This document shows, in pieces, positions 1-10,100 of a DNA stretch of 52,128 bases. Source of the stretch: a virus. Below the pieces are notes generated by a model, which was not told the DNA's origin, searched no databases, and saw nothing but the letters and a program-made list of their open reading frames with translations. The translations under genes were made by a program, and so were the position numbers. How positions within the stretch are numbered: the first letter of the stretch is position 1; the number at the start of each line of letters is the position of its first letter. Where the stretch lies: positions 1-52,128 of the IMG/VR virus record IMGVR_UViG_3300034101_005442, one strand, 5' to 3'.

Positions 1-187
1 GAATATATGCGCTAGTATTTCCTACCTTACTTTGAGTGGTACTAATTACTGCTCCATTATATGAGGTTAAAGTCATTGCTTGAGAACTACTATCAGTAAA
101 AGTAGTACTATTATTACTTCCATCAAAGTGTAAAAGTAAACTTGCTGGATAGGTTCGTTGTGTTGATGCTAATAGCGCATTATTCAT
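1..187 (-). CDS. LamG-like tail protein, partial (cut by window edge)
   Basis: The start codon is at 187 on the minus strand, one base after the stop of the upstream gene, and the frame is open to the window edge. The visible 62 residues include LLLHFDGSNNSTTFTDSS and a later QSKVGNTSAY. This pattern (hydrophobic strand, HFDG, TxFxDSS, QSKxGxxSAY) is the usual opening of concanavalin/LamG-type lectin domains in phage tail proteins. It is the last visible gene of the leftward tail-fibre operon and probably binds surface glycans. It is too short to the N-terminus to be missed but too truncated to name further. Confidence 0.75.
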   Translation of the reverse strand, partial: MNNALLASTQRTYPASLLLHFDGSNNSTTFTDSSSQAMTLTSYNGAVISTTQSKVGNTSAYI

Positions 188-188
188 A

Positions 189-2549
189 TCAGTTGCTCTT
201 ACTGCCTATATAGTGACCTTCTACAATTCCACTTCCTATCCCTCTTAATAGTACGATATGTCTGCCGCTTGGTAATGGAGAATCTGGTTGTCGGTACCAA
301 TCGTTAACTATGGTCCAAGTAACGCTAGTATTTCCGCTGGAAAAAATATTGAGCGTAGTTTCTCTTGATACAGAGTTACTTGATGGCCAACCAGTTCCTG
401 TTGTGAAAGTTGTTGCAACTCCGTTAAGTGTTAAAGTCTGGATTTGACGATCTTGACCACAATTAATAGCATTAGTTCCACTTATGGTTCCAAGATTAAA
501 TACTGAAGTATCATATAGACCAACACCAGATCCGTTCAATTGTAAACTATTAGTAAAATTACCACTATTAGCGGTTATTAATCCACTAACTTGTAATTCG
601 CTAGATGGAATAGCGGTTCCAATACCTATTCTATCATTATTTCTGTCAGTACACAAAAGAGTGCTTGAGCCATAACCATATAATGTCAATCCGTTTTCTG
701 CGTCTAATAAGAAACTAGTATTGGTGCTAGAGTCAAGAAAATAAATAGAGCCTAAACCGGCGGCAACATTAGTGACGGACTGATTAATATATAGAGTATC
801 TGTTGATAAACTGCCGCCGATTGATGGACCAGCATTAACGAACATGCAGTTAATTGTACCGGCTATGTTTGGGTCTACGTTTAAAGAGCCATCTATAGAG
901 AACGTGTCATATTGGGCATCAATATCTACAAAAGTTTGATCTGATCTAGCTATTATTAATCTTCCATTAGTCAAAAATGATGCTGATGGAGTTCCGCTAA
1001 GATTTGATAGTCCTATTCCTCCTATTGTAAGTGTTGGTCTATTATTTACCCCTGTGATAGATATCAAGTTTAAAACATTTTTATTATTCCCACTCAAATA
1101 TAAATTACTATTAGCATTAATTCCTATATTAGACCCATCACTAGTTAATATTCTATTATTTCCACTATTGGCTATATTTGGTAATAGTCCACTAACACCA
1201 CTATTAAAATTAGTAATGCTACTACTAGGAATTCCAGTGACTCCTATAGTTATACTCCCTGAACCATTAATTATACCAATACCACTAACAGTAGTTAAAG
1301 TATTAGCAACTAAACTTATTCCGCTACCAATTAGTAATTGTCCATTACTATATGTTGAAGTATTTGTTCCTCCTTTAGAAACAGATAGTACTCCAGTAAT
1401 TTGAGAGGTATTTATATTCGTCAATAGCGCTAATGTTCCGCTGGTATTTGGCAGATTTAATACTATATTATTTCCATCTGCTGTTGTGGTGCGTAATGTG
1501 GTATTAGCAGAAGCAAGGGTGGTTGCTGGAGTCACATCAAATATTAATCTACTAGCACTAACACCACCTCCATTATCAAAATAATGTACCACACCTATAC
1601 CACTATTACCAGCAAACAACAGTTGTTCATCGTAGCCTGGACTATTAGCTCCTTTGCCTATTAATAGTTCTCTAGTATCTATATAATTAGTACCACCATC
1701 ATTATAGGAAGTAGAAACACTATTTATACCTAAACCATTACTGGTTTTACCAAATAAAACAACAGCATCCGCCGACGAGCCCAGTTCTATTGGGGTATTT
1801 ATACCATTGCCAACTACCTTTAAACCATCAGCAAATGTTTTAACTCCGCTAATAGTTTGAGTTCCAATAGTTCTAACAATATTACTACTATCAAAATTAC
1901 CACTATGCCAAACTCCAGTACCATTAACTTGTAAAGATTGAGTAAAATTCCCGCTATTAGCTGTTACTAGTCCGCTAACTTGTAACTTACTGGTTGGAGA
2001 ACCAACTCCTATTCCAACATTACCACCACTAGTCATAATAAAATCATTTTGTCCAAAACGACCAGCAACTACTCGGTCATCACTAAAAACTTCAAATACT
2101 GGTAATCCAGCATCATTATTAACACTCATTAAACTTCCGCTAAGATTGTCTGTCACGGAAAATAGTGTTCCTTTGGTTCCGGCCACGTTTAGTATGGTCG
2201 CCCCACTAGTTGAACTATAAACATCCAATGGAATACTAGTAAAACTATTTTGATTAATATTAACCTTGCTAGCTAGTATCTGGGTAAAAGACCCAGAAGT
2301 TCCTATGTTGAGAGTTTTGGATGGAAGTGGTCTGATTTCACCGTTTTGTTCAAAAATTATATCAACATCATTAATACCATTACCAATATAAACGTCTCTA
2401 CTAGCATCTCCAATAATTAAATTTCCACTAGTGGTAGATAGTGCTAAATCATTAGTTGCTGTTAATTCAATCTTTGCTAACGAGGCTGCTCCAAGATCTT
2501 GATAAAAGTCTATTTTGCCACTAGCAGGAGTTATAATAATGTCGCTCAT
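189..2549 (-). CDS. Tail fibre-like repetitive virion protein
   Basis: A 786-residue protein rich in Ser, Thr, Asn and Gly with no Cys-rich or enzymatic motifs. It contains repeated short beta motifs found in phage fibres: GNVGIGVGSPTSKLQVSGL near residue 180, an equivalent GIGTAIPSSELQVSGL near 645, and several copies of xxVSGLL or NSGNFTxSLQxNGxGV. These segments usually form trimeric beta-structured shafts. The gene starts two bases before the stop of the G8-like gene and runs into the partial LamG gene, so all are one operon. Role inferred: adsorption or fibre shaft. No C-terminal self-cleaving chaperone (S74) is obvious. Confidence 0.8.
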   Translation of the reverse strand: MSDIIITPASGKIDFYQDLGAASLAKIELTATNDLALSTTSGNLIIGDASRDVYIGNGINDVDIIFEQNGEIRPLPSKTLNIGTSGSFTQILASKVNINQNSFTSIPLDVYSSTSGATILNVAGTKGTLFSVTDNLSGSLMSVNNDAGLPVFEVFSDDRVVAGRFGQNDFIMTSGGNVGIGVGSPTSKLQVSGLVTANSGNFTQSLQVNGTGVWHSGNFDSSNIVRTIGTQTISGVKTFADGLKVVGNGINTPIELGSSADAVVLFGKTSNGLGINSVSTSYNDGGTNYIDTRELLIGKGANSPGYDEQLLFAGNSGIGVVHYFDNGGGVSASRLIFDVTPATTLASANTTLRTTTADGNNIVLNLPNTSGTLALLTNINTSQITGVLSVSKGGTNTSTYSNGQLLIGSGISLVANTLTTVSGIGIINGSGSITIGVTGIPSSSITNFNSGVSGLLPNIANSGNNRILTSDGSNIGINANSNLYLSGNNKNVLNLISITGVNNRPTLTIGGIGLSNLSGTPSASFLTNGRLIIARSDQTFVDIDAQYDTFSIDGSLNVDPNIAGTINCMFVNAGPSIGGSLSTDTLYINQSVTNVAAGLGSIYFLDSSTNTSFLLDAENGLTLYGYGSSTLLCTDRNNDRIGIGTAIPSSELQVSGLITANSGNFTNSLQLNGSGVGLYDTSVFNLGTISGTNAINCGQDRQIQTLTLNGVATTFTTGTGWPSSNSVSRETTLNIFSSGNTSVTWTIVNDWYRQPDSPLPSGRHIVLLRGIGSGIVEGHYIGSKSN

Positions 2550-2550
2550 A

Positions 2551-5085
2551 TTATCCGCCTAATATAGTTTTAAATTGTGTGAGTGATGATTTTACCCTAA
2601 CTGGTACTCTAGTATTTAGATAATTAATAACAGGATCAGCTTCTGAAAAACCGTTTGAGTTTTCTATACTAATGTCCAAATCTTTTTCCCACCATCCTAA
2701 CCTACTGTTATTAGCAGAATTAAGACATCCTATTCCTACGCTCAAATAATAGTCAAAAGGAAGTTTTGGAAGTGTAAGAGTTCTATTTTCCCAAACATTA
2801 GAACTGCTTGTAAATTGTACACTAATATCTCGGAAGCCAACTCCGGCTGTAACGTTAGCACTATCAAATGTTATTATACTTTCGCTATTATTATGATAAA
2901 GCCCATTGTTATAACCATCAGAATAATGTCTAGCATATATATAAGGATAATTAGTATTGCCACTTGCTGTTTTCACAGAACCTCTGATAAACACCCTACT
3001 ATTAGCAGGAACATATATGTCATTATTAAAACCCATCCATCCGCTTTCATCTCTATCTGGATATATTCTCCATGCTGTCTCATTAAGGTCATAAATTCTC
3101 AATGCTCTTCTATTCCAACTAATATTTTTACCATATTTAAAATTATAGCCATTACAAATAAACTGCTGAGTAAACGCTGACTTAGCGTCCAGGCGGCCTT
3201 GAGCACCGTCTGTTAAATTAACGTTATCAATATATAATCCAAGACCATTATAATTTGTCACATCCCAAGAGTTTCCAAGATAACAATTATTCATAACTGT
3301 CATATTGGTTCGTTCACCATAAGGCCAGGAAACAAAATAATCTATATAACAATTATCTATATAATTATTACCATTTTGATAGACCATAACAAATGGGCGA
3401 CTCAGCATAAATAACATATAGTTTTGTCTAAATTTTGCTGATGTTTCGTACCATTGATTGATAGAAAATCCAGCGTTGGGATTTCTAGTAGCAAAATTAT
3501 ATGCTACTTCTGTGGTAGTACCATACATTCCTTCTAAATATATTTGATCACCATATCTTGCTGCTATATTATTAAAAAATCCATGATCATTGCCATATCG
3601 AGCAAAAGCCCAACTATTAGTATTATAACTAACACAATTCCTAATATTTAAAAAATGATGATCCCACCAAAAACCACAATTGCGATTATTACGTTCTGTC
3701 GGATTTATAACAATGCCATCAAAGTAACTGGTATAACTTGTTCCTATTCCACTTGCTGTAGTATTTTGATAGCTAAAACTACCTCTTAGTCCTATCGCTC
3801 CATAATCAGCGCTATTAGTATTTGCTCCAACATTAATTAAACAATTAGTAATTCTCATTCTTCTAGTATGATTATTAGATAAGTTATTAGAATAGATAAA
3901 ACTTCGTTGGTCAGCACCATGCAGAGTACCTTCTGGAGCTTTTATCTTTGTGTCTCTATTCAGATTAACTACAATTCCACCAACTCCAGCTTTTACGTTT
4001 CTTTGCAATGTGGTAGTTGCAGGAGATGTAAATCCACCAGTCAGAGTTATAACTTTTGTTGTTGTATTAATAGCTGAAATAGTATAATCCATAATATTAT
4101 CCCAGCTAGTAGCATTACTATACTGTGGATCATTAACAGGAACCATGATCAAATCGCCAACACTAAAACCATTAGTATTATTAACAGTAATAGTATTAGT
4201 TCCTTGATTACTATTAGCAGTAACAATAGCAGCTATTCTAAGAACAATATCTCCTGATATATGACTTTTTTCTAACCCTGTTCTATATATAGTTTCTCCT
4301 ATTATGCTTCCTGAAGGAGTACCAGACAATGTTAATAAATTAGTAGCATAATTAATATCCGTTATAGTCAGAATATTTCTATTAGCTCCAGTACCAAAAA
4401 TAATCTTATAGCCAACTCTCATTACACTAGCATCAGAGACTGTTACAGTAGCTCCAGTTGTTGCAGATATAATTGTTGATGGACTAACAAAATGTCGAAA
4501 ATAAATAGTATTACCACTTACATCATGTATCCACATCCCCTCATCGCTTTTTAAGAACTGATAAGCCTTATTAGTATAATCATTTCTATAAACTGTTATC
4601 CAATCACCGGCTGCAAAATTACTAGCATCAACAACACTAAGAGAAGTATCATTATTATTAGCGTTACTCGCCAGGGTAGTTTTAGGGTTAGGATTAGTTC
4701 CTTCTATTTCACAAGTGACATATTGGTGGGCCTGTATTTGTAGTCGGTGTTGTTCAGCATTACTTCCCTTAAATTCTAACAAGCTGCCAGGATCCATTCT
4801 AAAAAATCCAGCACTATTTGTGTTTTCGGTAAACCATGTGGTATAAGAAGCGGTATTGTCAACATAAAGGATCCCATTCATCCTTAGTTTGCCGGTACTT
4901 GTTATTACTAATTTACCTCTAACAAAACTATCATCAAATCCATTTGTTACTCTGCGATCATCATTAATAGTAACAACATGGCCATAATTAACAATGAAAA
5001 TATCAGCATCAACAGGCACAGGATTTCCGCCCCATGTTGCTGTGCTATTAAAATTACCGCTTTGAGTACTAGTTCGTGTTGCCAT
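2551..5085 (-). CDS. G8-like / beta-helix tail protein
   Basis: 844 residues. The first 90 residues (TWGGNPVPVDADIFIV, then GHVVTIND) resemble a G8 domain, a beta-rich module seen in extracellular proteins and phage tails. Residues of about 130-600 are Asn/Gly-rich with many short strands and NNCY-type turns, which suggests a right-handed parallel beta-helix of the pectate-lyase type. The C-terminal 240 residues look like a beta-sandwich. Such architecture fits a tailspike that binds or degrades a surface polysaccharide, but no catalytic residues can be assigned by eye. It overlaps the next upstream gene by 17 bases, suggesting translational coupling. Confidence 0.65.
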   Translation of the reverse strand: MATRTSTQSGNFNSTATWGGNPVPVDADIFIVNYGHVVTINDDRRVTNGFDDSFVRGKLVITSTGKLRMNGILYVDNTASYTTWFTENTNSAGFFRMDPGSLLEFKGSNAEQHRLQIQAHQYVTCEIEGTNPNPKTTLASNANNNDTSLSVVDASNFAAGDWITVYRNDYTNKAYQFLKSDEGMWIHDVSGNTIYFRHFVSPSTIISATTGATVTVSDASVMRVGYKIIFGTGANRNILTITDINYATNLLTLSGTPSGSIIGETIYRTGLEKSHISGDIVLRIAAIVTANSNQGTNTITVNNTNGFSVGDLIMVPVNDPQYSNATSWDNIMDYTISAINTTTKVITLTGGFTSPATTTLQRNVKAGVGGIVVNLNRDTKIKAPEGTLHGADQRSFIYSNNLSNNHTRRMRITNCLINVGANTNSADYGAIGLRGSFSYQNTTASGIGTSYTSYFDGIVINPTERNNRNCGFWWDHHFLNIRNCVSYNTNSWAFARYGNDHGFFNNIAARYGDQIYLEGMYGTTTEVAYNFATRNPNAGFSINQWYETSAKFRQNYMLFMLSRPFVMVYQNGNNYIDNCYIDYFVSWPYGERTNMTVMNNCYLGNSWDVTNYNGLGLYIDNVNLTDGAQGRLDAKSAFTQQFICNGYNFKYGKNISWNRRALRIYDLNETAWRIYPDRDESGWMGFNNDIYVPANSRVFIRGSVKTASGNTNYPYIYARHYSDGYNNGLYHNNSESIITFDSANVTAGVGFRDISVQFTSSSNVWENRTLTLPKLPFDYYLSVGIGCLNSANNSRLGWWEKDLDISIENSNGFSEADPVINYLNTRVPVRVKSSLTQFKTILGG

Positions 5086-5293
5086 TAATATGATCTAATA
5101 TTGGTGAAGTATTTGTATTAGGAAACATTTTGTTCTCAAATGAAGTTGTATTGAAAGCTATCTCAAAAGTTGTGGCACTTTCTGTCTCTACTAAAGTAGT
5201 CTGGTTGAGTTGCACAACATCGCTATCTGGATATCGGTCATTATTTACTGTTATATTTCCAGTAGTTTTATCTATATTAACATAAATTATCAT
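5069..5293 (-). CDS. Small virion-associated protein, unknown
   Basis: A 74-residue protein starting with MIIYVNIDKTTGNITVNN and ending in a hydrophilic tail. It has no Cys, signal peptide or membrane segment. A GAGG ribosome site lies 5-8 bases before the start codon. The 3' end overlaps the G8-like gene by 17 bases. Its opening resembles short tail-chaperone or fibre-connector proteins next to phage fibre genes, but I do not recognise the family. A GTGTATA motif lies only 18 bases upstream, in the short gap after the LamG gene. Confidence 0.6.
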   Translation of the reverse strand: MIIYVNIDKTTGNITVNNDRYPDSDVVQLNQTTLVETESATTFEIAFNTTSFENKMFPNTNTSPILDHINGNTN

Positions 5294-5310
5294 AAATTAC
5301 CTCAATCTGA

Positions 5311-5317
5311 TATACAC
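5311..5317 (-). promoter_or_regulatory. GTGTATA motif upstream of 5293 gene
   Basis: On the minus strand GTGTATA overlaps the LamG stop codon and ends 18 bases before the start codon at 5293. It is the copy closest to its gene. If it is a -10 element the leader would be very short, so this copy is the least certain of the set. Confidence 0.35.
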
Positions 5318-6411
5318 TATAAGTACTTCTTTCTCATCACATCATAATTAGCCTTAATTTCATTAGCACTTAAAATTCGATTATATATTTTAGTACTATA
5401 TAAATGACCAAAAACAGAATGGTTTCCACAATGATTAGTATTTCCCGCCAGATTAAAAACTAAAGTTGGATGAGAATAGCTCTGAGTACCACTGTTAGAA
5501 GCCACAAGAACCCCATTCACATACATTAGTAATGTTTGAGTACCTCCAACAATAATTTGCTGAAAAGTATAGTTATATAAAGTATTGATTATATTATTAT
5601 CATAAAACACACTAAGACTAGATGATCCAGCAATATTAAAGAATAGTCTTGAGGTAGTTGCTGTGACGGTATCGAACTGTGTTCTGAGTCCTGTGTAAAG
5701 TGGTCCGTTTGGTCCGTTAAAGCCTCCTTGCTTACTAAATAAACTATATCCAGCTGCTGCTCCACAACTACTATTAACTCCGTAATAACTACTAGCTTTA
5801 TACCACATATCAATAGTCATTAAGTCAGTAAAAGGAACACTATTCACAACATTTTCATAAGCATTGCTATTAGCCCCAGTATATAATAATGCTTTATTGT
5901 CTGAGGATACTCCAGCTCCCACATTAAAATGTCTATTATTACCACTAAGATCATACCATAAATTAGAATTTGGGGTTAATACTTCTTTAATACTTAAATA
6001 ATCAATATCAAAATCTGCTCCAACATTATCAGAAGATATGCTAAAATTACCAGTAGTATTACAAGTAAATGTTCTTGAATATGTTCCAACGGGTAGACTC
6101 ATTCCACCACTAAGACTAGGAGTTGTACTTGGTCCAAAACTAGCACTCGTTGTAAGTCTTCTTGCGCTAATAGTCCAAACCATTTTATATCTTTTTCCAG
6201 CAACAGCCGGAGCTATATTAGAAAAATTAATATAATTTCCCCCGATACTGCTAATTGTTTTAACTTGACCGTCTCCAGGTGTTAACACACTGGCCTCAGT
6301 TACTAGTTCTGGCCCGTAAGAAATTGTGCCAGGATAACTTTTCTCTGTTGTAGAATCTAAATATAATATTAGTCCATCTGTTACTATTTTTGGTCCGTGT
6401 ATTCTGGTCAT
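5317..6411 (-). CDS. LamG-like lectin-domain tail protein
   Basis: 364 residues opening with GPKIVTDGLILYLDSTTEKS, then SYPG and, near residue 155, WYDLSGNNRHFNVGAG. This series is the hallmark of phage tail proteins with a C-terminal concanavalin-like LamG domain. The strand pattern continues with MWYKAS, LFFNIAG, MYVNGVLVAS and a terminal IYNRILSANEIKANYD, the classic end of a LamG_3 domain. An insertion of about 110 residues between the opening and WYDLSG carries a second beta-sandwich-like region. Likely a glycan-binding receptor-recognition protein. It overlaps the next LamG gene by four bases (ATGA). Confidence 0.85.
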   Translation of the reverse strand: MTRIHGPKIVTDGLILYLDSTTEKSYPGTISYGPELVTEASVLTPGDGQVKTISSIGGNYINFSNIAPAVAGKRYKMVWTISARRLTTSASFGPSTTPSLSGGMSLPVGTYSRTFTCNTTGNFSISSDNVGADFDIDYLSIKEVLTPNSNLWYDLSGNNRHFNVGAGVSSDNKALLYTGANSNAYENVVNSVPFTDLMTIDMWYKASSYYGVNSSCGAAAGYSLFSKQGGFNGPNGPLYTGLRTQFDTVTATTSRLFFNIAGSSSLSVFYDNNIINTLYNYTFQQIIVGGTQTLLMYVNGVLVASNSGTQSYSHPTLVFNLAGNTNHCGNHSVFGHLYSTKIYNRILSANEIKANYDVMRKKYL

Positions 6412-7118
6412 AATCCAAACCTATTTTTAAGAGCGTTATAATTATTTAATACTTCACTAGCTGAAAGAACTTTATTATATACTCTTACTATAGCAATATC
6501 TCCATTATAATAATATCCTCTGCTACCAGCATATCCTCCATAAACTCCTATACTCATACCTCCATTGTTTGTAGCAATAGTTCCTGTTTGAGAGTCACTA
6601 TTTTTTAATATTCCATTAACATATAATTTTCTACTTCCTGTTATGAAAGTACCAACAACTTGAAACCAACTAGATGTATTGATTCCAGCGGCAGCAGTAG
6701 TTGTTGTAATTAATTCATTAAATGTACCAAAATTTTGTCTCCAATATATAGTATTTGATTCTTGAAATAAACTATATTGACTATTAACAGTTCCTTTTTC
6801 AAACCAAAAACCGCTTTGTGTTGTTGCATTTGTTCTTATCCAAACTTCAACTGATGGTGTTTGAGTATCGAGTAGTGTGCTATTTGGTACTCTTATAAGT
6901 CTGTTATTTGTAGTTCCATTAAAACTAAAATATTTATTACTAACAGAACTATTAAGAACCGGCTGAAAAAGACCGGCTGTTCCAAGTTCTCCTATTATAT
7001 TACTAGTACTTATATCATAGCAAGAACTTCCACTACCAGGATAACATTTAATATTTGCAAAATCCATGCAAAATACTAATCCATCAGTAACTATTTTAGG
7101 AGAATAATCTATACTCAT
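6408..7118 (-). CDS. LamG-like lectin-domain tail protein (short paralogue)
   Basis: 236 residues and a paralogue of the downstream gene. The opening DYSPKIVTDGLVFCMDFANI matches GPKIVTDGLILYLDSTTE, and the end VRVYNKVLSASEVLNNYNAL matches IYNRILSANEIKANYD. It consists essentially of one LamG domain without the extra N-terminal insertion. The tandem copies suggest duplication followed by divergence of receptor-binding specificity. Its start codon overlaps the stop of the 1210-residue fibre gene. Confidence 0.85.
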   Translation of the reverse strand: MSIDYSPKIVTDGLVFCMDFANIKCYPGSGSSCYDISTSNIIGELGTAGLFQPVLNSSVSNKYFSFNGTTNNRLIRVPNSTLLDTQTPSVEVWIRTNATTQSGFWFEKGTVNSQYSLFQESNTIYWRQNFGTFNELITTTTAAAGINTSSWFQVVGTFITGSRKLYVNGILKNSDSQTGTIATNNGGMSIGVYGGYAGSRGYYYNGDIAIVRVYNKVLSASEVLNNYNALKNRFGL

Positions 7119-10100
7119 TAATTCTCCTTTTCAACAACTAGATGATCAACATCCTTGCGTACTCCAGTTAATGTCCAGCAGAATTGTAGTTCTCCTAAAC
7201 TTTTGGCTCGATCAACCTTTACAATAAATCGGTCATTCTGTAAATCAATCTTATCAATATAAATAGTTTTACCATGTTTAATATTAGTAATTTGAATATT
7301 TAAAGTATCGTCATCGTGGATAAGATCTTTTAAATAAGATGGTAGAGATACTGTGCCAACGCCTTTAATCACCGTTCCTCGTCCTGTTAATCTTACTCCG
7401 TGATACGGACTTTCTAGTGAACCATATTCTAAAGAATGATCTTTTTTAGAAGGATGATCAATTCGGAAACTCTTGGTACTAGCAGCAAAACTACCGTTAA
7501 CTTGAAGCTTATATGTTGGAGTTGTTGTGCCTATGCCAACATTACCATTATTAATAACTCTAACCGCTTCTGTAGCACCATTATTTCCAACTACTAATTT
7601 AATATGATCTGTCGTACCAACATTAGTGGTTGATTTAAGAGTTAAAGAAGATCCTACTAATGTGCCTCCAGCTATACCAGCTGTTGGTCGTAGCTCGTTT
7701 TGTAAGGTCAAAGCATTAATGTCCCAAACACCAACTTGTGTTGATCCAGAAACTGCTTGATAGGTACCTCCTCCGCCAATATGAAAGTAGTGTTGACCAG
7801 TAACATAGTCTGTTATAAATGGGGCACTAATTAGTAATCTATTTTGTCTATAAAATCCATCACTAGTAAATCCAGTGCCACCCAAACTAATTTCTGCACC
7901 ATAGCTTCCATTATATAAAGATAATAATGACCTTGCTGATGTTCCAGCAGAATTATTAAGTATCTGTATACCATTATTAGAATTTGATGCTGGATTAACA
8001 TTTAATGCGTATGATGGAGTAGCTGTTCCTATTCCAACATTTCCATTATTAATTATAGCAATTCTTGATATTGGGGTGGTTGAACCAGTAGGAGCAACCT
8101 CCAAAGATAAATAACCTCCACCAGAAGTATTTGCCGCAGTATTTGGTGCATTTCCACCAAGTATACGAGCCATAATGCCTCTATTTGTAGCATTACCTCT
8201 ATCTCTACTATCAAAATCTATACTAGCAGTGCCTCCCTGATGTCCTCCTGGCCTACTGACTAATAAGTTTATTAATGGATAATTGGGATTAGTACTAGTA
8301 TCTTCTGGACTAGTAATTCTCATACCAGAATGATGGATACCAAATGCATATCCTGCGGTAGAATTAATATTAGAGCTTGATCCAATAGTGGTATTAATGG
8401 TAAGAGAACTTTCGGGAGAAGTTGTTCTTATACCAACATTTCCAGCACTAGTTATTCTTAATCTTTCAGAAGCGTCAGTATCAGCAGATTGAGATGAATT
8501 AGTATAAAATCTTATTGTTCCGTCTGAAGAATAATAATAACTAGAGAGTGCTCCAACGCTATTATGTTTTGGCATTGACCCGCTCAAATAAACATTGTAT
8601 CCTCCAGCAAAACCACCACCACCATCCATTGTTGCAACTCTAGCGAATGCCAAATTATTCAGTCTAAATTCAGTATCTGAAGTAATATATGAAGTAGATC
8701 TTATTACTCCACTAACATGTAGCTTATGTGAAGGAGAGCTTATGCCTATTCCAACATTTCCGTTAGAAGATATTCTCATGTACTCAGACAATGAGGTTGT
8801 TCCACCACCAGCCCAAAATGTTAGAGCATGATTATTGCTAGTGTCTGTTCTATTACTAACTATCCTTGCCCCAGTATATTCTGTACTGGAACTTTTTGTA
8901 ACAAAATCAATGCCAACACCAGCACCAACTCCAACTCCATTAGATCCTGTTAATAATAGTTTTAATGGCCTAACACCACTAGCAAATCCAGCAGTAGTAT
9001 TAGTATATTCTATTGTTGTATTTAAATCATTTGTATCAGTTATATGAACTTTGCTTTGTGGAGTAACTGTTCCAATACCAACATTAGTACCATTATCAAA
9101 AATTAGACTATTACTTAGTCCACTACCACCAGTTCCAAACTTGCTTAAATAATTAGCAGTCCCTACAGGTAGTAATCCGCTTACGCTGCTATTGAAATCT
9201 GTAATATTAGAACTAGTGTGAGTATGACCGCTAATGCTTACCCCAGTACCATTAACAGTTAAATTATTAACGAAATTACCACCAAATGCTGAAATAGAAT
9301 TATCAAATGCTGCAATACTTGGTCCAAAATTATAAGTCTCACTACCTCCAAAATTTATACTTAGCCCTCCACTATCATTTATTACATTAAGTGTTCCTTG
9401 ATTATTAGTAAGATTAATACCATTAACGAAATTATGAATAGCATTAACTGTTCGATTATTATCTATATGTAAGTATTGAGAGTGATCGTCATCACCTAGT
9501 CCGAATAAATTTCCATGATCATTCTGAGTAACTCCAGCAATAGTACTAATTACGGATACTCGTATATCAAGAATACTAAGTAAAGTACATTTAGGAACAT
9601 TTGTATAATCGCTATCACCAGCAAATATTAGTCGATAAAGAGGTTTAACTTCACTTAATGGAAGATTAGTAAGATTAACATCGCTCCAAGAGTTATTACT
9701 CTCAGCCGATCCTTGATTGCTATCTACTCTTTGACCCATAATACTAATTATAGGATCATCAATCTGATTAGTTGCAAGAATCCATACTGCAAAGTATCTT
9801 GTGTGTCCACCGGTGCTAACGTAAGGAATTGTCCAAGTTCCACCAGTTAATAAGTTATATTGTGGCCCATTAACATCATATTTAACAGGATAGTTTGTGG
9901 CGGTATTCTTAACCCACTGACCAGTGCTTCCTTCATGATAATAAACGGGAATTTGAGCAATTGGACTCAACTCTTGACAGAAAGGATCAGAGCTAGAACT
10001 ATCAGTAATATTTATCTCAATATCTTCTTGATAAAGAGTACCATTACCAATTGATATGGTTGCATGACTATTACTACTTCCATTTCCACTAGTAGAGTAA